Below, piece after piece: positions 58,619 through 64,000 of a stretch of 64,000 bases of DNA. Numbering within the stretch: the first letter of the stretch is position 1; each line of letters opens with the position of its first letter. The translations under genes were made by a program, and so were the position numbers. Location: assembly GCF_036689865.1 (NCBI RefSeq), contig NZ_JBAHUQ010000020.1, positions 1 to 64,000 of the forward strand, given 5' to 3'. The notes under the pieces are model-generated. The model was not told where the DNA came from. It was given only the letters and a program-made list of their open reading frames with translations, and did no database searches. Origin of the DNA: Magnetococcus sp. PR-3. Its GTDB lineage: Bacteria; Pseudomonadota; Magnetococcia; Magnetococcales; Magnetococcaceae.

Positions 58619-59542
58619 TTATTGTGTGAAGAGAGGGTCGACAAAGTTAACGATCTCTTCTGCCAAGGTATCCCCATCAAGGTCAGGGAAAAAATGCCCG
58701 GCTCCGTCAATAATGCTGAGTTTAAAGTTCTTAGAGAGCTTGCTGCTCTGTAATGTTGGGAGCAGGTCTGCAACGACACGATCTTCACTGCCCACAGCAA
58801 TCAAGGTGGGTACGGCAATGTGTTTGAGTAGATTGGGGGTATCTTTGCGTGGATCAGCTTTGTAGTAGCTCACAAAGCTTCGCGGGGTGACTTTGGCATC
58901 CTTACAATAGATAAAGCCTGGGGGCTGTATGAGGGCGTCTCGGCTGACGCTCTGTTTGCTAAACAGCAGTGCTTTACCCAGCCAAGTCATTAAATCCCCA
59001 TTGAACCGTTCCTTATAACTGAGCATGGCTTTTTTCATGCTCCAAGTGGATGGAGCAACCAAAACAGCGCCTCGAATAACGGGGTCAACCTGTTCTGTCA
59101 GATACCATGCCACTTGGCTTCCGCCACGGGAGTGCCCGAGTAGGACAATTTTACGAATGCCCTGATGCTTAAGCCACTGTACCCAAGCGCTAATTTCTCC
59201 GACGGCCTCTTCATGGGTATGCCGGTGAGGATGCTCACACTTATAGCTGCCATGGCGGTTGCTAATACCTAGGCTTAAATTAATCGCCAGGCTGTTCCAT
59301 CCTGCCTCTTCCAATAGAGATTGGGTGGACGCAATCATCTCCATGCGGTTGTGCGCTAATGTACCGTGAACCATGAGAAAGGCGACATCTTTATGAGCGG
59401 TCTCAGGTGATTTAAGAAAGTGGGCATTGAGCTCAATTCCGTTATAGGAGAGTGAGACATCTTTGCCGGCTGTTTCTCCCCAGGAGGGAAGGAGCAGGAC
59501 AACAAGAAGTGTTATAAGTTGGGACAGGGGCTGAAAGCGCAT
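58619..59542 (-). CDS. Exported alpha/beta hydrolase, apparently active
   Basis: The 307-residue protein starts at ATG 59540-59542, with GAGGA six bases before it; the longer start overlaps that site. Residues 1-24 form a signal peptide, so it is periplasmic or envelope-associated. The catalytic triad is complete: Ser in LLGHSRGGSQVAWYL, Asp in AVGSEDRVVADLL and His in IIDGAGHFFPDL, with the oxyanion-side MVHGTLAHNRME. It is an exported serine hydrolase of unknown substrate. It is a paralogue of the truncated protein at 2962-3807, which lacks the serine. Confidence 0.85.
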   Translation of the reverse strand: MRFQPLSQLITLLVVLLLPSWGETAGKDVSLSYNGIELNAHFLKSPETAHKDVAFLMVHGTLAHNRMEMIASTQSLLEEAGWNSLAINLSLGISNRHGSYKCEHPHRHTHEEAVGEISAWVQWLKHQGIRKIVLLGHSRGGSQVAWYLTEQVDPVIRGAVLVAPSTWSMKKAMLSYKERFNGDLMTWLGKALLFSKQSVSRDALIQPPGFIYCKDAKVTPRSFVSYYKADPRKDTPNLLKHIAVPTLIAVGSEDRVVADLLPTLQSSKLSKNFKLSIIDGAGHFFPDLDGDTLAEEIVNFVDPLFTQ

Positions 59543-59906
59543 GGGAGTCCTCATCACAGTCAGATCAAGAGCCGTGCAAGCAAACGTGACTCAGGTAGGT
59601 TCGACTTTTTTAGTTTATCTACGATACATCATCAGTGCTGGGATAAAAATAGATGGCCGTATGTCACGTGGTTTTTTATCAGCGTCTGGCATAATTATCT
59701 ATTCGACAGGGAGATTGAGAAACAGGCATTTCGCTATGAAAAAAGGTTCTGGTCCATTGAAAAACCGGTTACAGTAGGTAGACCTCAGATCAAAGAATAT
59801 GGTCATTTGCTTCTGTAAAGTGGAAGCAGGTGAAATTGGGGTGTGTCACCTGCAAACCCGTTAAGTTAAGTCTTAGCTTGCTCTCTATCACGTTAAGGTA
59901 ATACAG
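59543..59906. other. Divergent intergenic region
   Basis: About 360 bases between the hydrolase and the PilZ-CheX gene. Plus-strand frames here lie partly over the hydrolase start and look like chance. No clear promoter. Confidence 0.4.
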
Positions 59907-60809
59907 ATGATTGCTTCGTCAGATGAAACTGGACATATCGAAGGACGTTCTACCACGCGCATCGATATCGAGGTGCCTGCGATTTTGATGCTCGGTAATA
60001 ACCATCAAATGCAGGGTTTGACACAGAATGTCAGTTTTTCAAGTGTACGCCTTGAGTGCAGGCAGGAGCTAGAGAGTCGCCATATCGGGGAGGTGTGTCG
60101 TATTCAGTTGCAACTCCCTGCTGAAGAGGGGCAAGAGTGGGTTGAGTTAGAGGCTAGGATTACCCGGCAAGAAGAGGCCTCTATCGCCATTCAGTTTACC
60201 CATACAGATACCAGCAGTTACCGAAAGCTAAAAGGGTTGTTGACGCGACATGCCGAAAACCCAAACCAGCTTATTCGTGAGATGGGGCGTCATCCTGAAC
60301 TCTCAATGAGTGTGGTTCATATTGGCTTTATGAAAGAGGAGTTGTCCGATTTTATTACGGATTCGGTCAATGAGATCTTTATCGCCTTTTTAGCGCAAGA
60401 TGTGGATAAGGGTCCTACTGTCATCAAGCAGGACTTTGAGCAGTATGAGCCACCAGATGCTGAAGCAACGGCAGTGGTCAATTTTAATGGCGCACTTACA
60501 GGGGGTATTCATCTTTCAGCCCCCATGCATGTTGTAATTGAGCTGGCCAACACGTTTAGTGGTGAAGAGGCGACCAATATTCGTGACCCTATGGTTGGTG
60601 ATGCCTTCGGTGAACTGGCCAATCTGATTACCGGAGGTGTGCAAACACGTCTTTCCTCTGAGTTTGAAAATATTAACCTGACCCCTCCGACCGTCGTGTT
60701 TGGTAAAGACTATGGCATTATTTACCAGAGTGATTTGCATAGTGTGAAGCAGTATTTCATGACACCAATTGGCCCCTTCTTCGTGGAGTGTTTTTTCGCT
60801 TCTACTTAA
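59907..60809 (+). CDS. PilZ-CheX fusion protein
   Basis: The 300-residue protein carries an N-terminal PilZ domain (about 13-115) with RSTTRIDIEVP as the RxxxR c-di-GMP motif and NVSFSSVRLE in place of the usual D/NxSxxG (glycine changed to serine). The C-terminal 155 residues are a CheX/CheC-like domain: VGDAFGELANLITGGVQT contains the E-x-x-N phosphatase-type helix, and LTPPTVVFGKDYG is typical. CheX proteins dephosphorylate CheY-type receivers. The fusion could make phosphatase activity respond to c-di-GMP. GGTAA-type sequence precedes the ATG; no strong ribosome-binding site. Confidence 0.85.
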   Translation: MIASSDETGHIEGRSTTRIDIEVPAILMLGNNHQMQGLTQNVSFSSVRLECRQELESRHIGEVCRIQLQLPAEEGQEWVELEARITRQEEASIAIQFTHTDTSSYRKLKGLLTRHAENPNQLIREMGRHPELSMSVVHIGFMKEELSDFITDSVNEIFIAFLAQDVDKGPTVIKQDFEQYEPPDAEATAVVNFNGALTGGIHLSAPMHVVIELANTFSGEEATNIRDPMVGDAFGELANLITGGVQTRLSSEFENINLTPPTVVFGKDYGIIYQSDLHSVKQYFMTPIGPFFVECFFAST

Positions 60810-61126
60810 GGTTGTCCCCCGTCACTACTTAACGAGAGCAGGGTTCTGCATAGGCTTATTCTGTCCGGTCTATCTGCTCAAAGATGTATTGATAAAAACA
60901 TCACTCAGGATTGTGACGCCTTGCATGGTGTTTGTATGTGAAACAGATTTTTATTCTGTAAACCAAGAGCTTTCCTGGATTGATATGCGTCAATGACAGA
61001 TTCCCCCCATCTTGACAGGATGCTGCATCGAGTGACTGCATATGTCATATATTAGGTGTTGCACAGACTTCTGTATGGAAGCGTGTAAGATTCGGAATAA
61101 GCATGGAATGGATGCGGGGGGAAAGC
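60810..61126. other. Control region of the Crp/Fnr gene
   Basis: About 315 bases without a gene. It holds an FNR-type box at 60980-60993, described separately, and TTGACA at 61012-61017 with no -10 at standard spacing. Confidence 0.45.
60980..60993 (+). promoter_or_regulatory. FNR/DNR-type box
   Basis: TTGATATGCGTCAA matches the FNR/DNR consensus TTGAT-N4-ATCAA at nine of ten positions. It lies about 140 bases before the ATG of a Crp/Fnr-family gene, well placed for control by oxygen or NO, or for autoregulation. Confidence 0.6.
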
Positions 61127-61846
61127 ATGCAAGCGTGGCGTCAACAGGTTTTTCAAGAGCCGGTTTTTTCACAAAGTCCGATCTTTACATCGTTGACCAC
61201 CCAACAGCAGGCCTACCTAGAGCCCCATGTGGAACGCATTGCACTGGAGAAAAAAGGTGTGTTGTTTCATGAGGGGGGGCAAGCTAATAACTTTTACGTG
61301 TTGCGTAAAGGTTTAATCAAGCTTTTCCGTCTCTCAGAAAATGGCACAGAAAAAGTGCTAGAGATCATCCGTCCGGGTGAAAATATTGCACTTGCTCTGA
61401 TGTTCCTCAACCGGCCGGCCTATCCTGTTACAGCGGAAGCGCTGCAAGCCAGTGAAGTTTATCAATTACCCAATGCGCCATTTATGGAGATGTTGCACCA
61501 ATCTCAGGAGACCTGTTTCCGTATTATGGGTTCTCTATCTGTACGTATGCATATGTTGGTGGCAGAGATTGAAAGTCTGAGTTTAAAAAATGCCCCTCAG
61601 CGCTTTATTGATTATGTTATGAACCGCGTGGATGCTGAGATGCTGGCCCGCAACCAAGGAACAGTATCATTGGGTGTTCCCAAACATGTTCTAGCTTCCA
61701 AGCTCTCAATTAAGCCTGAGTCTCTTTCTCGTTTAATGCGCCGACTGAGTGATGAAGGGTTGATACGTGTGGAGCGTACAGATATTCATATTCTTGACTG
61801 TCGCTCTCTGCGAGATGCCTATTACAGCCTTGGCGATAACCGATAA
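61127..61846 (+). CDS. Crp/Fnr-family regulator, DNR-like
   Basis: The 239-residue regulator starts at ATG 61127, with GGGGGG five bases before it; an ATG eight codons upstream is the alternative. It has an N-terminal beta-barrel effector domain (20-135; FHEGGQANNFYVLRKGLIKLF), a dimer helix and a winged helix-turn-helix (VPKHVLASKLSIKPESLSRLMRRLSDEG). It lacks the N-terminal iron-sulfur cysteines of FNR. The GEL and R-S residues that contact cAMP in CRP are not present in RPGENIALALMFLN. NRPAYPVTAEAL in this region resembles DNR-type nitric oxide regulators. A TTGAT-N4-GTCAA box lies upstream. Confidence 0.9.
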   Translation: MQAWRQQVFQEPVFSQSPIFTSLTTQQQAYLEPHVERIALEKKGVLFHEGGQANNFYVLRKGLIKLFRLSENGTEKVLEIIRPGENIALALMFLNRPAYPVTAEALQASEVYQLPNAPFMEMLHQSQETCFRIMGSLSVRMHMLVAEIESLSLKNAPQRFIDYVMNRVDAEMLARNQGTVSLGVPKHVLASKLSIKPESLSRLMRRLSDEGLIRVERTDIHILDCRSLRDAYYSLGDNR

Positions 61847-62040
61847 GCTCTCTTCTCTTTAAGATCGTTTGGCGCTTCTAAGCCGATTCTATTCTGCTCT
61901 ACCTCGCAAGATCGCGACGGTAGCGTACGCATATCTTCACGTGCATCAGCACTGACATCGTTTTACATAAGAAAATTGCATAGTTTGCGATCCCATCACT
62001 GGTGTTCATCGGTGATGTGCGTAACAATGCTATGTTGCTT

Positions 62041-62065
62041 TTTAGCTGAAGCTGCTTCAGCTAAA
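62041..62065. repeat. 25-bp near-perfect palindrome
   Basis: TTTAGCTGAAGC (62041-62052) and GCTTCAGCTAAA (62054-62065) are exact reverse complements around one T. It lies about 195 bases after the Crp/Fnr gene and 70 bases beyond the likely 3' end of the minus-strand RNA. There is no T run, so it is probably not a terminator. Confidence 0.65.
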
Positions 62066-62129
62066 TGTGTCGCTTTGGATTTTGCCAACAGGTGAATACC
62101 TGTGAGTGGTGTACCTGCGTCCCTGTGTG

Positions 62130-62345
62130 GGGAAAAAAAGGTAGGCCGGGCGATAGTAAAAGGTGGCAAGCCTGCCCGGCCTACCCGAAAGTAGGTACCT
62201 CGGTCGGGAGCAACTCCAAGGTACCGTCCTCCGGCTCAACCAGTCTGGCAGGACCGGTTCGTCACGGGAGCCGAAGGAATCTTCAACAGTACACCTGCCT
62301 TGAGCTGGGTACTGAGTCTGAGCTGTTTGCCGAGACGATGTATTA
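62130..62345 (-). ncRNA. Candidate structured small RNA with intrinsic terminator
   Basis: The sequence is GC-rich against AT-rich surroundings. It folds into a series of helices: CAGTAC/GTACTG (near 62288-62315); an 11-bp helix between 62227-62237 and 62268-62278 topped by an 8-bp helix (62238-62245 with 62252-62259, loop of six); GGTACCT/AGGTACC (62194-62200 with 62219-62225) with GGAG/CTCC inside; and a 12-bp stem 62140-62151 with 62174-62185. Read on the minus strand, the last stem is followed by seven T, a proper Rho-independent terminator; the plus strand has none. The 5' end is approximate. Frames across it are not protein-like. It is not 4.5S, 6S, tmRNA or RNase P RNA by any motif I can see. 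Confidence 0.6.
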
Positions 62346-62384
62346 AAAGCAACAGCTGGGCCATAAATGTAAAAGACTGAAATC

Positions 62385-64000
62385 ATGGAATATATAAGCA
62401 AAAATCCCCGTTTATCTTTTGTTGCCACCTGTTTTCGTCAAAACAGTGACGAGATCTCTGCGTTTTCTCCTGTTCTTCGGTCTTTTTTGGCTGTTTGTTT
62501 ACTGGTGGGCTTGCTTGTGGGCGGCGCAAAGCCTGTTTTTGCGGAATCAACACTCCTAAAAGGAGACCGCATTGTTTTAGATGGAGCGGTTTCTAAAAAA
62601 AAGGGGGCTGTGCAAAAACTGTATAAAAACGCCCTTAAGTCCAGTAAAAATCAAGAGAAAGCAGCCTCTTTTATGCGCCTTGGGCATCTGGCTTGGCATG
62701 GTGTTGGGCAAAAATTAAATACCACCAAAGCGCTGGAATACTGGCAGAAGGCTTATCAGCTAGGTCGGTGGGATGCCGCTTATCTCATTGGCAAGCATTT
62801 TCATCGCCCACCCATTAAGCAGACTCCTGATCTTGAACGGGCTCATGTTTGGTATGAGCGTGCCGCTAGGGGAGGGCACGGGTTAGCTATGTATACCCTT
62901 TGGCTTTTAGACCGGGAGCGGCAGGGGGGGATGGCAGGAAGTGCCAAACAGTGGTTGATACAAAGTGGTAAAGCGGGTGAGCCTTTAGCGATAAGCAAGC
63001 TCTCTTCAATGGCAGATATGGCTTATGATGGAAAAATTGGCGGAAAAAGTGCCGTTGAATGGTTGATCTTGGGGGCTTCGGTTGGGGATCCTCTCTCGCG
63101 TATGGCATTGATTGCACGTCCTGAACGTGACAACTTGCCCTCACGTGTTGTCTTGGAATCATGGGCTGAAGAGGCTGTTCGCTTGGGAGAGTGGGGGGCT
63201 GTGGCCCTGCGCGACCGTTTTCGTCAATCACCACCCACGCTTGAGCCGAAGCCAACAAAAAAAGAAGATCCCAACCGCATGACGCGGGCCCAACTTGAGG
63301 CTGCGTTGGCGAACAACTCCAAGGCGCAACAAAAGAAGCGTGTCAAAGAGGCCGATACTTCCGTATCAAGAGTGAATAAGCCGCCGATGGCAACTTTGCC
63401 TAAAACACCACTAAACGATGTGGTCAAAAGCTCTGCACCTAAAAAAATAGAACCTAATGTTGCAGTGGAAGATGTTCAATCGACGGTCGTCACAACAGCA
63501 CAACCTGCAGCGCCCACGCTCAAACCCAAGGTATCGGTTAAACCGCCACAACAAGCATCGGTCACACCAACCCCCAAACTGGTAACGGTGGATGGTAAAT
63601 CCTATGAAGGTCTTTCATGGGCTCAGTTGATGCGGTTGGCAAGACGTGGGGATGCGGAAGCGCAATTCCGCTTGGGGCAGTCTTTACGGGATGAGTCAAC
63701 GTCAGCCCGTAGTATTGATGATGGTTTTAAGTGGCTAAAGAAGTCGGCGAAGCAAGGTCATGTTCAGGCACAGAACAGTCTTGGTTATATGTACTCTCAA
63801 GGTATTGGAACCCGTGTTGACTTTCGTAAAGCTCTAAAATGGTATGGAGAAGCCGCCAAACGTGGTGATGCCCTAGCCCAGTTTAATGTGGGGCATATGC
63901 ATTTTCGTGGCAAAGGTGTTAAAGCCAACGCAGGTAGTGCTTATGGTTGGTATGTCAGTTCGGCCAAACAGGGGTTTGCCCCCGCACAAACGGCCGTTGG
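62385..64000 (+). CDS. Sel1-repeat protein, exported (cut by right edge)
   Basis: The frame runs open from the ATG at 62385 to the window end (538 codons). It starts MEYISKNPRLSFVATCFRQN, with a hydrophobic stretch at about residues 33-53 ending KPVFAES, a signal peptide or membrane anchor. Sel1-like repeats follow: AALEYW-type units near residues 95-180, then a proline/lysine-rich spacer (about 285-400), then clear units such as AEAQFRLGQSLRDE, VQAQNSLGYMYSQGIG and ALAQFNVGHMHFRGKG. Sel1 proteins are scaffolds for protein interactions, often in envelope or signalling complexes. The C terminus lies outside the window. No strong ribosome-binding site is seen. Confidence 0.85.
   Translation, partial: MEYISKNPRLSFVATCFRQNSDEISAFSPVLRSFLAVCLLVGLLVGGAKPVFAESTLLKGDRIVLDGAVSKKKGAVQKLYKNALKSSKNQEKAASFMRLGHLAWHGVGQKLNTTKALEYWQKAYQLGRWDAAYLIGKHFHRPPIKQTPDLERAHVWYERAARGGHGLAMYTLWLLDRERQGGMAGSAKQWLIQSGKAGEPLAISKLSSMADMAYDGKIGGKSAVEWLILGASVGDPLSRMALIARPERDNLPSRVVLESWAEEAVRLGEWGAVALRDRFRQSPPTLEPKPTKKEDPNRMTRAQLEAALANNSKAQQKKRVKEADTSVSRVNKPPMATLPKTPLNDVVKSSAPKKIEPNVAVEDVQSTVVTTAQPAAPTLKPKVSVKPPQQASVTPTPKLVTVDGKSYEGLSWAQLMRLARRGDAEAQFRLGQSLRDESTSARSIDDGFKWLKKSAKQGHVQAQNSLGYMYSQGIGTRVDFRKALKWYGEAAKRGDALAQFNVGHMHFRGKGVKANAGSAYGWYVSSAKQGFAPAQTAV

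Noticed and set aside
59519-59818. Plus-strand 99-codon frame before the PilZ-CheX gene
   Set aside because: It overlaps the hydrolase start and signal peptide on the other strand and has no clear start signals.
61127-61846. cAMP-responsive CRP fed by the nearby cyclase
   Set aside because: The residues that contact cAMP in CRP are not present in the effector domain, so a cAMP circuit between the two genes is not supported.
62057-62428. Minus-strand 123-codon frame and plus-strand 93-codon frame over the candidate RNA
   Set aside because: Both are rich in Arg, Ser, Pro, Gly and Tyr as expected from a structured GC-rich region, match no family and lack ribosome-binding sites.

Overview
This 64 kb window looks like a chromosomal stretch of a Gram-negative proteobacterium. 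It has two-component systems with periplasmic sensor domains, a chemoreceptor, a diguanylate cyclase, an MMPL/RND exporter, c-type cytochromes and exported proteins with Sec-type signals. No rRNA, tRNA, CRISPR array or transposase was seen. The mix of many signalling proteins, molybdenum cofactor genes, a di-heme peroxidase and a large glycogen locus would fit a deep-branching magnetotactic-type alphaproteobacterium (Magnetococcus-like). That placement is inference from gene style and was not tested by database search.

Layout. Positions 1-8.9 kb: a GT2 glycosyltransferase, an ECF sigma/anti-sigma pair whose sigma frame is broken at a homopolymer, a cytochrome P460-like protein, an exported hydrolase-fold protein lacking its catalytic serine, a di-heme cytochrome c peroxidase translationally coupled to a sensor kinase, and a small conserved-looking protein behind a structured leader. 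Positions 8.9-14.1 kb: a PhoB/PhoR-like pair, then divergent UDP-sugar dehydrogenase and Gfo/Idh/MocA oxidoreductase genes. Positions 14.3-18.8 kb: a molybdenum cofactor operon (a moaE-moaB/mogA fusion with a histidine-rich linker, moeA, moaC, moaA) converging on moeB. Positions 19-24.8 kb: a LexA/CI-like S24 repressor beside a 1.3 kb gene-poor stretch, a membrane-anchored methyltransferase, an ArsR regulator, a methylenetetrahydrofolate reductase-like protein, a DUF2249 protein with a decayed tandem copy of its 3' end, and a siroheme synthase domain. Positions 24.8-32.6 kb: an Hpt protein with a REC-PAS-PAS-GGDEF protein, an orphan OmpR-type regulator, dtd, and a fused hydantoinase/oxoprolinase.

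Positions 32.7-50.6 kb form a glycogen island: a GlgX-MalQ fusion, a DUF2934/histone H1-like protein, glgA, glgB, an MMPL exporter on the opposite strand, glgP, a second glgA, and a divergent glgC. Together these cover ADP-glucose synthesis, chain elongation, branching, phosphorolysis, debranching and maltodextrin disproportionation. Positions 50.9-62 kb: purA, a periplasmic rhodanese, a chemoreceptor, a triple-receiver class III nucleotide cyclase, an unknown protein, a second (apparently intact) exported hydrolase, a PilZ-CheX fusion and a DNR-like Crp/Fnr regulator with an FNR-type box upstream. The window ends in a Sel1-repeat protein cut by the right edge.

The most notable unexplained element is a GC-rich, multi-helix region at about 62130-62345. 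Read on the minus strand it ends in a good intrinsic terminator, so it is a candidate small RNA. Its terminator loop is complementary to the ribosome-binding region of the broken sigma gene at the other end of the window. Other points of interest are a 37-bp-spaced repeat at the sigma start, two paralogous hydrolases of which one seems catalytically dead, and several unusual domain fusions.
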